A stretch of DNA of 64,000 bases from Deltaproteobacteria bacterium (GTDB taxonomy: Bacteria > Desulfobacterota > Binatia > HRBIN30 > JACQVA1), in the NCBI GenBank assembly GCA_016210005.1, contig JACQVA010000256.1:1-64000 (forward strand), written 5' to 3'. A program made the position numbers and the translations under genes. A model generated the notes under the pieces. The model saw only the letters and a program-made list of their open reading frames with translations. It did no database searches and was not told the origin of the DNA. Position 1 is the stretch's first letter. Each line of letters starts with the position of its first letter. Below are positions 26,910-35,205 of the stretch, one piece after another.

Positions 26910-27341
26910 ATGATTGTTGTGGCAGACCGCTTGTTCAGCATCGAGGAAGCCAACGCGCTCATTCCCAAGCTCGAACTGCTGATGGCCCGCTTGCAGCAGA
27001 GTGCCGCGCAGTTGCGCCGCAGTATCGAAGCTCTGGCGGCGGAAACCGGCCGGGCGGCCAACGACCTTAGTGGCAGCGACATCGTCACGCTGCGCCCGGG
27101 ACTGCGGCCGCTGATCGTGGAAATGGAGCAACTGGTCGGCGAGATCGAAGCCTGCGGCGGCGAGTTCAAGGGCTTGGATCTGGGCCTGGTGGATTTTCCC
27201 GCCGAGGTCGATGGTGAAGTGGTGTTGCTGTGCTGGCAGTTCGGCGAGAAGGAAATCGCCTATTGGCACGCGTTGGAGGCGGGCTTCTCCGGCCGCAAGC
27301 CGCTGTCGCGGCAGCGCGATCGACGCAAGTACTTGCAGTAG
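26910..27341 (+). CDS. DUF2203 family protein
   Basis: 143 aa. It opens with DRLFSIEEANALIPKLE, then a coiled-coil-like helix. The family signature FKGLDLGLVDFPAEVDG leads into VVLLCWQFGEKEIAYWH. The function of DUF2203 is unknown. The distribution of charge suggests a soluble cytoplasmic protein. It is followed at 12 nt by a DUF4149 membrane protein and then a HAD hydrolase, all on the same strand, so they may be co-expressed. Confidence 0.85.
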   Translation: MIVVADRLFSIEEANALIPKLELLMARLQQSAAQLRRSIEALAAETGRAANDLSGSDIVTLRPGLRPLIVEMEQLVGEIEACGGEFKGLDLGLVDFPAEVDGEVVLLCWQFGEKEIAYWHALEAGFSGRKPLSRQRDRRKYLQ

Positions 27342-27353
27342 GCTGGTGCGGCA

Positions 27354-27821
27354 GTGGTCTTCGCCGGCGTCAAGGTCATCTATCTGCTTGCCCTGATTGT
27401 GTGGCTGGGTGAAGTCGTGTGCGTGTCATTCGTGGCCGCACCGGCCCTGTTTCGCGTGCTGGCGGTGGCCGACGCCGGGCGGGCGGTGAGCGCGATCTTC
27501 CCGATCTACTACAAGGTGGGCTACGCCTGCGGTGGCTTGCTCTTGGGTAGTGCTTTGATCTTGCGTTCGCTTGCGGGCGGGCGTGCCTGGGCCGTGGTGG
27601 CGGCGCTGGCGGCGCTGATGCTGGCCGCGACCCTATATGCCGGCGTCGTGGTCCAACCGCGGGCCCAGAGCTTGCGCCACCAACTCCACGCCGAGGTTGC
27701 CGCACCGGAGGTCAAGGCGCAATTCGACCGCCTGCACCATTTGGCGGTGCAACTCAATGTCGCCGTGCTGCTCGGGGGCTTGGCGATCGCCGCCATCACG
27801 GCGGTGCAGCTCAAGCCCTAG
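27354..27821 (+). CDS. DUF4149 family four-TM membrane protein
   Basis: 155 aa from GTG 27354. Four hydrophobic helices are visible at about residues 5-28, 50-71, 78-99 and 133-152. The N-terminal FAGVKVIYLLALIVWLGEVV and the PRAQ...RLHHLAVQLN segment before the last helix fit the DUF4149/TMEM205-like pattern. The function is unknown. It lies between DUF2203 and a HAD phosphatase in one orientation. Confidence 0.8.
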   Translation: MVFAGVKVIYLLALIVWLGEVVCVSFVAAPALFRVLAVADAGRAVSAIFPIYYKVGYACGGLLLGSALILRSLAGGRAWAVVAALAALMLAATLYAGVVVQPRAQSLRHQLHAEVAAPEVKAQFDRLHHLAVQLNVAVLLGGLAIAAITAVQLKP

Positions 27822-27843
27822 GTTAACTCGATCTCCCGGTTTG

Positions 27844-28599
27844 ATGTACCGCGCGGTAGTGTTCGACCTCTACGACACGCTGGTGGTGTTCCGGCCGCAA
27901 GTGCCGGCACTCGAGGTGGCGGGCACCCGCTATCGGTCGACCATGGAATGGATGGCCGAGACGGTGGCGCGTGAGTTGCCGGCGGTGGAATTCGGCGACT
28001 TTCTGCGTGCCGTAGCGGAGACCACCACGGAGATCATTCGCGCGCGCCCGCCGGAATACCTCGAAGTGCCGTCGGCCGAGCGATTCCGGCGGGTGTTGCT
28101 GCGCCTGGATTACGGCCGCGCCGACTTGGCCGAGAAGGCCGCCTGTTTGTCGCAGGTGCACATGTGCCACTTGGCGGCCCAGACCGAACTACCCGCGGAA
28201 CACCTCGCCTTGGTGCAGGCCCTGGCGGCGCGCTATCCGCTCGGGCTGGTGTCGAACTTCGATCACGGCCCGACCGCCCGCGCCATCTTGGCCCGCCATC
28301 GACTCACCGATCTATTCCGCAGCATCGTGATCTCCGATGGATTTGGCCGGCGCAAGCCGCACCCGGCGATTTTCGCCGAAGCCTTGCGCCAGCTCGGCGC
28401 CGCCGCGGCCGAGGCGCTGTTCATCGGCGACAGCGCGGTCGACGACGTGGCGGGGGCCAGCGCAGCCGGCATGGCCACGTTGTGGATCAATGCCCGCCGC
28501 GAGCCCTTACCCGACGGCGTGCCGGCGCCGACCCACACCGTCACGCGGCTGGTCGCCGTCGCCGAGATCCTCGGCATCGAACTGCAAGCGCTGAATTGA
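27844..28599 (+). CDS. HAD family hydrolase
   Basis: 251 aa. Haloacid-dehalogenase motifs are in order: DLYDT (motif I nucleophile, about residues 9-13), SNFD (motif II), the Lys in RRKPHP (motif III) and GDSAVDDVAGA (motif IV). The substrate is unknown; phosphoglycolate- or nucleotide-phosphatase-like activity is common in this subgroup. The ATG at 27844 is the first codon after the DUF4149 gene that fits the family N-terminus. The longer open frame reads through the previous gene in another phase and is not used. Confidence 0.85.
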   Translation: MYRAVVFDLYDTLVVFRPQVPALEVAGTRYRSTMEWMAETVARELPAVEFGDFLRAVAETTTEIIRARPPEYLEVPSAERFRRVLLRLDYGRADLAEKAACLSQVHMCHLAAQTELPAEHLALVQALAARYPLGLVSNFDHGPTARAILARHRLTDLFRSIVISDGFGRRKPHPAIFAEALRQLGAAAAEALFIGDSAVDDVAGASAAGMATLWINARREPLPDGVPAPTHTVTRLVAVAEILGIELQALN

Positions 28600-28626
28600 T
28601 CGCAAAAGGGTCCGCCGCGGCGCGGG

Positions 28627-29616
28627 CTACGACACGCGCTCGACCAGTTGATCGATCAGGTCGAGCAGGTTGTCCTTGTAAGCCGAGGGGGGCACGACTT
28701 GCATGGCGGCGCGGGCGCGGTCGGCGTGACTCATGGCCAGGGTGCGAACTTCGTCGAGCACACCGGAACGCCGGATGCGTGCCAGCGCGGCGCTAACATC
28801 GGCGGCGGTCGGCTCCGGCTTTTGGAACAAACGGCGTAACTCGTGGTCACTGCGCATCGCCAGCACCACCGGCAGCGAAGGGTTGCCGTCGCGCAGATCA
28901 ATGCCGACGGGCTTGCCGATGCGCTCCTCGGTGCCGGCGACGTCGAGCAGATCATCGACCATCTGGAAAGCGATGCCGACGGCAAAGCCGCACTCGGCCA
29001 TGCCGGTGACCACGACCTCATCGGCGCCGCCGAGATGTGCCCCCGTGCGCGCCCCTTGTTGAAAGAGCGACGCGGTCTTGCGGTTGATGATCTCCAGGTA
29101 GTCGGCGAACGTCACTGAGGGATTGTGCCGGAAGCGCGCCTGCATGATCTCGCCTTCGGTAAGCGCGACGCAGGCCTCGGCCGCCCAGCTGATGACCTTC
29201 TCGTCGAAGCGGGCACAGAGCTGAAAGGCGCGGCAAAAGAGGAAGTCACCGGCCACCAAGGTGTCGGCAAGGCCATACTTGCGTAACGCCGAATCGTTGC
29301 CGCGGCGGATCTCGCTACCGTCGATGATGTCGTCGTGCAGTAGTGTCGCGGAGTGAATCAGTTCGAGCGCGGCGGCGGCGTCGACGATGTCCGCCAGATT
29401 ACCGCGGCCGCAGGCGCGGAAGACCAACAAGGTGACTGCCGGGCGCACCCGTTTGCCGCCCGAGTCGAGCAGATAATGCGAGATCTCGCTCAGCCGCGGC
29501 TCGCGCGAGCCGATCAACTCCGTCAGCCGCTGCTCGACCCGCTCGAGCTCTTCGCTGATCAACAGGCCGGCGGCTTCGGAGTACTGGCGCGCGGCGCTGG
29601 GGCTGGCGGTGGTCAC
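28627..29616 (-). CDS. polyprenyl diphosphate synthase (IspB-type)
   Basis: 329 aa from GTG 29616. All-trans prenyltransferase with the first Asp-rich motif LLHDDIID (about residues 92-99) and the second FQMVDDLLD (about 217-225), plus GGKRVRP. The bulky residues before the first motif are small (S-A-T), consistent with a long-chain product such as octaprenyl or nonaprenyl for quinones. It is convergent with the HAD gene and divergent from the DUF971-mrp pair. Confidence 0.9.
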   Translation of the reverse strand: MTTASPSAARQYSEAAGLLISEELERVEQRLTELIGSREPRLSEISHYLLDSGGKRVRPAVTLLVFRACGRGNLADIVDAAAALELIHSATLLHDDIIDGSEIRRGNDSALRKYGLADTLVAGDFLFCRAFQLCARFDEKVISWAAEACVALTEGEIMQARFRHNPSVTFADYLEIINRKTASLFQQGARTGAHLGGADEVVVTGMAECGFAVGIAFQMVDDLLDVAGTEERIGKPVGIDLRDGNPSLPVVLAMRSDHELRRLFQKPEPTAADVSAALARIRRSGVLDEVRTLAMSHADRARAAMQVVPPSAYKDNLLDLIDQLVERVS

Positions 29617-29626
29617 GTTTCAATCC

Positions 29627-29654
29627 TTTACACAGGGCGGGTGAGTGTTTGCAA
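29627..29654 (-). promoter_or_regulatory. candidate promoter for the polyprenyl synthase
   Basis: Minus strand: TTGCAA (29654-29649), 16-bp spacer, TGTAAA (29632-29627). Both boxes match 4 of 6. The predicted start is only about 4 nt before the GTG, so the mRNA would be nearly leaderless. Confidence 0.3.
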
Positions 29655-29750
29655 ATAATGACAAATCCTCCGGGGAGTCAACCCCGAGCCCGCACCCAGC
29701 GCGGCTGCCTGCGTTGCTTTTCAGAAGCGGACTGGTAGGGTCATCCGATC

Positions 29751-30104
29751 ATGGCCGGCTCCGAGATTCCCACCGACATCAGGCGCCTGGGCAAGCACGG
29801 CGTCGAGATTGTGTGGCGTGACGGCCACCGCTCCGAGTACACCAACCACGAGCTGCGCCAGCACTGCCCGTGTGCCGCTTGCCGCGCCCGCCCGCAACAT
29901 GCGTTGCCGGTAGTCGGTGCCGGCGGCGCGGAGCTGTTTGCGGTCCAGATCGGCGTTGTCGGCCGCTATGCCATCAGCATTCAGTGGAGTGATGGCCACG
30001 ACACCGGCATTTACAGCTACCGCACGCTGCGCGGACTATGCCCGTGCCCTGCCTGCCGTACGCCCGCGGGCGCGGAGGGCGCGAAGGCGCACCTGCCAGC
30101 ATGA
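29751..30104 (+). CDS. DUF971 domain protein
   Basis: 117 aa. The DUF971 pattern (GHRSEYTNHELRQHCPCAAC ... GHDTGIYSYRTLRGLCPCPAC) is clear, with two CPCxxC pairs. The domain is found fused to Mrp ATPases or to gamma-butyrobetaine hydroxylases and is suspected to bind metal or Fe-S. Here it is separate but its stop overlaps the start of the Mrp-like ATPase (ATGA), implying a joint role in Fe-S cluster handling. Confidence 0.88.
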   Translation: MAGSEIPTDIRRLGKHGVEIVWRDGHRSEYTNHELRQHCPCAACRARPQHALPVVGAGGAELFAVQIGVVGRYAISIQWSDGHDTGIYSYRTLRGLCPCPACRTPAGAEGAKAHLPA

Positions 30105-30940
30105 CCACCAAGGCGCAGCAGAGTCCGAACGAGGAGTTGGGGCCGATTGCCGGCGTGCGCGATATCATCGCCGTCGCCAGCACCAAAGGGGGCGTGGGTA
30201 AGTCCACCGTCGCCGTCAACCTGGCCCTGGCGATGCAGCGGCACGGCAGAACGGTGGGGCTGCTCGACGCCGACGTTTACGGGCCCAGCCTGCCGCTAAT
30301 GCTCGGCGTTTCCGGCCGGCCGCGGATGGCGGACGACAAGCGCATTTTTCCGCTGGAGAAGTACGGCCTGCGGGTGATGTCGCTGGGCTTCTTTCTCGAC
30401 GACTCGTCGCCGGTGATCTGGCGTGGCCCAATGGTAATGGGCCTAGTGCGGCAGTTTCTCAAGGACGTCGAGTGGGGCACGCTCGACATCCTGGTGATCG
30501 ACCTGCCGCCGGGAACCGGCGACACCCAGCTCACTTTGGTCCAGCAAGTTCCCCTGGCCGGGGCGGTGATCGTCACCACGCCACAGGCGGTGGCCTTGCT
30601 CGATGTGCAGCGCGGCATCGCGATGTTCGAGCAGGTCAACACCCCGGTGCTCGGGGTGGTGGAGAACATGAGCTATTACCACTGCCCGAAGTGTGGCCGT
30701 AACGACGAATTATTCGGCGCCGGCGGCGGCGCACGCATTGCGCAGAGCTTCGGGGTGCCGCTGCTGGGCCAGCTCCCGCTCCAGCCGGCTATCCGCGCCA
30801 GCGGTGACGCCGGAACACCTATTGTGGCGGCGGAGCCGCAGGGCGAGGCCGCGATCATCTTCGGCAGTATCGCCGGCCGGGTGCTGGATGCCATCGAGGC
30901 CGCGCGCGGTGAAACCGCCGCCCCACGTATCGTCGGGTAG
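30101..30940 (+). CDS. mrp: Mrp/NBP35 family P-loop ATPase (Fe-S carrier, ApbC)
   Basis: 279 aa. The deviant Walker A STKGGVGKSTVAVNLA (about residues 27-42), LLDADVYGPS, IDLPPGTGDTQLT and the C-terminal CPKC pair (YYHCPKCGRND) identify an Fe-S scaffold/carrier ATPase. The N-terminal DUF59 domain of many Mrp proteins is absent; DUF971 is encoded next door instead. The start ATG 30101 overlaps the DUF971 stop. A ferredoxin gene follows about 100 nt later. Confidence 0.92.
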   Translation: MTTKAQQSPNEELGPIAGVRDIIAVASTKGGVGKSTVAVNLALAMQRHGRTVGLLDADVYGPSLPLMLGVSGRPRMADDKRIFPLEKYGLRVMSLGFFLDDSSPVIWRGPMVMGLVRQFLKDVEWGTLDILVIDLPPGTGDTQLTLVQQVPLAGAVIVTTPQAVALLDVQRGIAMFEQVNTPVLGVVENMSYYHCPKCGRNDELFGAGGGARIAQSFGVPLLGQLPLQPAIRASGDAGTPIVAAEPQGEAAIIFGSIAGRVLDAIEAARGETAAPRIVG

Positions 30941-30981
30941 GCGCGGGGACCATGCGGCTTTGCAGGGCGGGCGCGAGTTCC

Positions 30982-31010
30982 TTGTTCAGCGTGGAGCCAT
31001 GTGGTAGCTT
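30982..31010 (+). promoter_or_regulatory. weak candidate promoter for the ferredoxin gene
   Basis: TTGTTC (30982-30987), 17-bp spacer, TAGCTT (31005-31010). It is followed by a T-run (31019-31025) and a good ribosome site CGGAGG before the ATG at 31047. Confidence 0.3.
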
Positions 31011-31046
31011 CGCGCGACTTTTTTTGTTCAACCGGAGGCTGCGTTA

Positions 31047-31382
31047 ATGTCAACCGTGATCACCGAGGAATGCATCAACTGCGGCGCTTGTGAGCCGGAG
31101 TGCCCGAATACCGCCATCTACGAAGGTGGTGCCCAGTGGGAGTCGGATGGCTCCAGCCACCCAGCGATTAAGGATGACATCTATTACATCGTGCCGGACA
31201 AGTGCACCGAGTGCGTCGGCTTCTTCGATCAGGAGCAGTGCGCCGCGGTGTGCCCGGTGGACTGCTGTGTGCCCGACCCCAACATACCCGAGACCGAAGG
31301 CGTGCTGGTCGAGCGGGCGCGCAAGCTGCATCCCGACAAGGAAATCGGCGCCGATTTTCCCTCGCGCTTTCGCAAAGCCTGA
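31047..31382 (+). CDS. 2[4Fe-4S] ferredoxin (YfhL-like)
   Basis: 111 aa. The first cluster motif is [12 protein letters not shown] (residues 9-20). The second is split by a loop, [20 protein letters not shown], as in YfhL and Allochromatium-type ferredoxins. A C-terminal extension ([16 protein letters not shown]) follows, also usual for this subgroup. It is a soluble low-potential electron carrier, a plausible partner for the 2-oxoacid oxidoreductases at 38945-47956, though not adjacent. Confidence 0.92.
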   Translation: MSTVITEECINCGACEPECPNTAIYEGGAQWESDGSSHPAIKDDIYYIVPDKCTECVGFFDQEQCAAVCPVDCCVPDPNIPETEGVLVERARKLHPDKEIGADFPSRFRKA

Positions 31383-31451
31383 GGCTGAGGCTGCCGGCCT
31401 GGATGCAAGTGGCCGCGCCGTTTCGCGATTGCTGTCGGCCTTGAGGGTTGC

Positions 31452-32225
31452 ATGGAGCTAGCCTCGCGTGCCGGGCTCGCGGCGCTGCTCTTGGTCTTGA
31501 TCCCGGCCTCGGCCCTCACCAGCATCATCTGGTTTGCGCGTCGCCGCCCCGACACCAGCGCGGCCGGCGGGTCGTTGCTGTTGGGCCCGACGCTGCGCGC
31601 CTGGCATTTCGAGAATATGCGTCCTTTCGAGGACGCCTTGGTGCGCCGTCGGGTGCCGCCGGCGTGGCTGTCGTGGGCGCAACTGCTGGTCGGCGTAATC
31701 GTCGGCCTCACCTACGCTCGGGGGTTGATGTTCGATAGTGGCTTGCTGCTAATCCTGGCGGGCACGCTCGATATTCTCGACGGCCGGGTGGCGCGGCGCA
31801 CCAACTCCGGCAGCCGGCGCGGGGCGTTCATGGACTCGGTCATCGATCGCTACGCCGACAGCATCGCCTATCTCGGTATCGCTGTCTACTTCCGCGACTC
31901 GTGGGTGCTGTGGGCGGCAATGTTGGCGCTCGTCGGCGGGGTAATCACCAGTTACACCCGCGCCCGCGCCGAAGGGCTAGGGGCCACCTGCTACGTCGGC
32001 CTGCTGCAGCGGCCGGAGCGCTACGTCCTGCTCGGGCTGGGCTCGGTCTTCAGCTCGTTGGTCGAGCAACTCGCCGGCCATCCGGCGAACTGGCAGCCCA
32101 ACGTGCTGCTCACGGTCGTCATCGTGCTGCTGGCGGGGCTGTCCAACTTCACCGCGGTGCAGCGCGCGCTGCACGTCATGCGGCAACTCGATGGGCCTTT
32201 GCCACCGGGGCCGTCACATGGCTGA
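31452..32225 (+). CDS. CDP-alcohol phosphatidyltransferase family protein
   Basis: 257 aa integral membrane enzyme. The full catalytic signature DxxDGxxARxxxxxxxxGxxxDxxxD is seen as DILDGRVAR, then RRGAFMDSVID. About five or six hydrophobic helices surround it. It transfers a phosphatidyl group from CDP-diacylglycerol (or a similar donor) to an alcohol at the inner membrane. The acceptor is not readable. It overlaps a 58-aa membrane protein by 8 bp, and a flippase-like protein follows, so this is a phospholipid or glycolipid module. Confidence 0.85.
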   Translation: MELASRAGLAALLLVLIPASALTSIIWFARRRPDTSAAGGSLLLGPTLRAWHFENMRPFEDALVRRRVPPAWLSWAQLLVGVIVGLTYARGLMFDSGLLLILAGTLDILDGRVARRTNSGSRRGAFMDSVIDRYADSIAYLGIAVYFRDSWVLWAAMLALVGGVITSYTRARAEGLGATCYVGLLQRPERYVLLGLGSVFSSLVEQLAGHPANWQPNVLLTVVIVLLAGLSNFTAVQRALHVMRQLDGPLPPGPSHG

Positions 32226-32394
32226 GCTCGATGCCAAGGGCCGGCGCGTTCTCGGCTACTTCGTCTTCATGCTCGGGGCCGGGCTGGTGTTGGACAGCTC
32301 GGCTTTGTGGTACGGAGTGCTGGTGATGATTGCCGGCGCCGCTTGCTTTGCCGCGGGGGTAACGACCCGGCCGCCGCCGGGGGATGCCGCGTGA
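32218..32394 (+). CDS. 58-aa two-TM membrane protein
   Basis: 58 aa. Two hydrophobic helices (about residues 12-30 and 31-48) with a short cytosolic start and a Pro-rich end. It is nested between its neighbours: ATG 8 bp inside the CDP-alcohol transferase gene and its stop overlapping the GTG of the next gene (GTGA). The tight overlaps on both sides are the evidence that it is translated. Function unknown. Confidence 0.65.
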   Translation: MAELDAKGRRVLGYFVFMLGAGLVLDSSALWYGVLVMIAGAACFAAGVTTRPPPGDAA

Positions 32395-33389
32395 GCCGCA
32401 CGGTTCGCATCGCTCTGAGCATCGCGATCTCGGCGATCTTCCTGGCCTTCGCCGTGCGCGGGGTGGAGTGGAGCAAGGCGGCCGCGGCTTTGGCCGGGGC
32501 GCATTACATCTACGTCATTCCGATGATCGCGATCACGGTGTGGTCGCTCTACATCCGCGCCCAGCGCTGGCGCGTGTTGCTGCGCCCGGTGGGCAGGCCG
32601 GCCATGCGCACGCTGGTGGCAGCCACCAACATCGGCTTCATGGCCAACATGGTGCTGCCGCTGCGCATGGGCGAGGTGATTCGCCCGGTCTTGCTCAGCC
32701 GCAAAGAGAACGAGCCGCTCGGTGGCATCCTGGCCACCATCGTACTCGAGCGCATCTTCGACATGTTCACGATACTGTTCCTCTTCGGCGTTTCGGCGGC
32801 GGCGGTGACGGTGTCGCCGACGGTAAGCCAGTGGGGTTACCGGCTGTGCGGCCTGGCGCTGGCCATCGGTGCTGCGGTCGCCTTCATCCGCTGGCAGGAG
32901 GCGCTGGCGCTGCGCTTGCTGCAGCTGGGGCTGCGGCCGCTGCCGGCGCGACTGGCCGGTCCGATCGAGCACTTCTTTCGCGGCTTCGTGCAGGCGCTCG
33001 AGATTCTCGATAGCCCCTTGACCTTCGTGCAGTTGCTGGGGTGGTCGCTGTATCTGTGGGTGGTGATCGGCAGTATCTATCTGTGCGGCATCGTGGCCTT
33101 CGATCTCAGCGTGCCGCTGCTGGTGGGCGCGATTGCGGTGACCGCGATCGTCGCCATCGCGGTATCGGCGCCCTCGGCGCCCGGCTACATCGGCGCCTTT
33201 CAGCTCGGTTGCGGGCTATCGCTGGGGATTTTCGGGGTCTCGGAGAGCGACGCCTTCGCTTACTCGATCATCTTGCACGTGACCCAGTTTGTCGGCGTCG
33301 TCGCCGCCGGGCTATACTCGCTGTGGCGGGAGAACATGTCGTTGAGTCAAGTCGAAGCAGTGTCGGAGGCCGAAGGTGCGGCGTCTTGA
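32391..33389 (+). CDS. lysylphosphatidylglycerol synthase TM region/UPF0104 flippase-like protein
   Basis: 332 aa from GTG 32391, with eight or so hydrophobic helices. Family motifs are the NIGFMANMVLPLRMGEVIRP segment, RKENEPLGG then TIVLERIFD, and the SAPSAPGYIGAFQ loop near residue 265. These proteins resemble the membrane domain of MprF and dolichol/undecaprenyl-linked glycosyltransferase helpers. They are thought to flip or bind lipid. The context of a CDP-alcohol transferase supports lipid handling. It overlaps the coaBC start by 14 bp. Confidence 0.85.
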   Translation: MSRTVRIALSIAISAIFLAFAVRGVEWSKAAAALAGAHYIYVIPMIAITVWSLYIRAQRWRVLLRPVGRPAMRTLVAATNIGFMANMVLPLRMGEVIRPVLLSRKENEPLGGILATIVLERIFDMFTILFLFGVSAAAVTVSPTVSQWGYRLCGLALAIGAAVAFIRWQEALALRLLQLGLRPLPARLAGPIEHFFRGFVQALEILDSPLTFVQLLGWSLYLWVVIGSIYLCGIVAFDLSVPLLVGAIAVTAIVAIAVSAPSAPGYIGAFQLGCGLSLGIFGVSESDAFAYSIILHVTQFVGVVAAGLYSLWRENMSLSQVEAVSEAEGAAS

Positions 33390-35205
33390 GCAGCGCACCA
33401 TCGTGCTCGGGCTGAGCGGAGGCATCGCCGGTTACAAGGCGGCTGAGACCGTCCGGTTGCTGGTCAAAGCCGGCGCCGGCGTGCGGGTGGTCATGACCCG
33501 CAACGCGCAGCAGTTCATCACCCCGTTGACGCTGCAAACGCTCAGCGGCCACCCGGTCGCCACCGACACATTTGATCTGACGCAGGAGTCGGAGATCGGT
33601 CACATCAAACTGGCCGACTCGGCGGACGTCGTGGTGGTAGCGCCGGCGACGGCCAACGTGATCGGCAAGCTCGCTCACGGCATCGCCGACGACCTGTTGA
33701 CCACGCTGCTGCTGGCAGTGCGGGCCCCGGTGCTGATCGCGCCGGCCATGAATAACCACATGTACGAGAACACGATCGTGCAGGAGAACTTGGCGCGGCT
33801 GCGCGCCCACGGCTATCGCATCATCGAGCCGGCAGCGGGCTACCTGGCCTGCGGCTATGAAGGCCAGGGCCGCCTCGCCGATCCGGAGGTCATCGTGGCC
33901 GAAGTGGCGCGCGCGCTGACGCCGCCCGAGTTGTCGGGCCAGTGTGTGTTGGTCAGCGCGGGGCCCAATCGCGAGCCCATCGATCCGGTGCGATTCATCT
34001 CCAATCGCTCCACCGGCAAGATGGGCTTTGCGCTGGCCGCGGCCGCGTGGCGGCGCGGCGCTGAGGTCGTGCTGGTTGCCGGTCCAACCAGCCTAACGAC
34101 CCCGCACGGCGTTCGGCGCGTCGACGTCAGCACCGCCGCGGAGATGCAGCGAGCGGTGCTGGACGCCTTCGAGCGCGCCAACGTGGTGCTGATGTCGGCG
34201 GCCGTGGCTGACTACCGCCCGGTGAAAGTGGCCCCCGCCAAGCTCAAGAAGGGAGCCGGCAACTTGCAACTCGAACTGGCGCGCACCGCTGATATCTTGT
34301 CCGACCTCGGGCCGCGTAAAGGTGATCGTATCGTCGTCGGCTTCGCCGCGGAAACCGAGGCCGTGCTCGCCAACGCCCAGCGCAAGTTGCGTGAAAAGGG
34401 CGTGGACTTCATGGTGGCCAACGACGTCTCGCGGGTGGATGCCGGCTTCGCCGTCGATACCAACGCGGTAACGATTGTCGGCTCCGACAACAGCGAGGAG
34501 TTGCCGCTGATGTCCAAGGACGAGGTGGCGGAGGCGATTCTTGATCGCGTGGTGGCGCGGCTGCGCGCGCGGCAGAGCGCGATCTTAACGCCAAGCTCGC
34601 GCGCGCAGTGCTGCTCCAGGGCCATGGGCGAACCCCGCAGTCCCGAGGCCGTCCAGCTGGTCGCCGGCCTGCTGGCGGCTACCCCGGCCTTGCTTGCCGA
34701 GGCGCGAGCGGCGCTGAGCGCAGAGTTCGGCCCGCTCGAGGCCGCCAGCGCGCCCTACCGCTGGAGCGAGAGTTCCTACTACAGCGAGGAGATGGGCGCC
34801 GAGATTTGGCGCCAGTTCGTCAGCTTTGCCGCCTGTGTCGATGCCGGCGACCTGGCCGCGGTTAAGCAGCGCACCAACGCTATGGAGGGGCGCTGGCGCT
34901 CGCCGCAGGGGCGGCGGGTCAACCTCGACCCCGGTTATCTCGCTGATAACAAGCTGGTGCTGGCGTCAACCAAGGACGCCGCCCATCGTATCTATCTGGG
35001 TGGCGGCATTTACGCCGAGGCCACGCTGCACTTCGCCCACGGCTCGTGGCGGCCGTATCCGTACACGTACCGCGATTACGCCGGTGATACGGCGGTCGCC
35101 TTCTTCAATGCCGTGCGGGCGCGCCGGCGGGCGGCGGGCCATGGTGCGGGGCCGGAGCAGCCAGCTGCGCCCGCAACGTCTCAGGACGCAGGACCAAAGC
35201 GCTGA
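33376..35205 (+). CDS. coaBC: CoaBC with C-terminal DUF4416 domain
   Basis: 609 aa. Residues 1-400 are bifunctional phosphopantothenoylcysteine decarboxylase/synthetase: CoaC His in IGHIKLAD, PAMNNHMYEN, and LACGYEG; CoaB VSAGPNREPIDPVRFISN and AAVADYRPV. This makes 4'-phosphopantetheine for CoA. From Met417 (ATG 34624) the frame enters a complete DUF4416 domain: WSESSYYSEEMGAEIWR, then VNLDPGYL and HRIYLGGGIYAEATL. Homologs of each part are normally separate. The junction RQSAILTPSSRAQCCSRAMG looks like a linker, and a TAA sits one frame away, so a 1-nt shift could create or undo the fusion. Confidence 0.85.
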   Translation: MRRLEQRTIVLGLSGGIAGYKAAETVRLLVKAGAGVRVVMTRNAQQFITPLTLQTLSGHPVATDTFDLTQESEIGHIKLADSADVVVVAPATANVIGKLAHGIADDLLTTLLLAVRAPVLIAPAMNNHMYENTIVQENLARLRAHGYRIIEPAAGYLACGYEGQGRLADPEVIVAEVARALTPPELSGQCVLVSAGPNREPIDPVRFISNRSTGKMGFALAAAAWRRGAEVVLVAGPTSLTTPHGVRRVDVSTAAEMQRAVLDAFERANVVLMSAAVADYRPVKVAPAKLKKGAGNLQLELARTADILSDLGPRKGDRIVVGFAAETEAVLANAQRKLREKGVDFMVANDVSRVDAGFAVDTNAVTIVGSDNSEELPLMSKDEVAEAILDRVVARLRARQSAILTPSSRAQCCSRAMGEPRSPEAVQLVAGLLAATPALLAEARAALSAEFGPLEAASAPYRWSESSYYSEEMGAEIWRQFVSFAACVDAGDLAAVKQRTNAMEGRWRSPQGRRVNLDPGYLADNKLVLASTKDAAHRIYLGGGIYAEATLHFAHGSWRPYPYTYRDYAGDTAVAFFNAVRARRRAAGHGAGPEQPAAPATSQDAGPKR

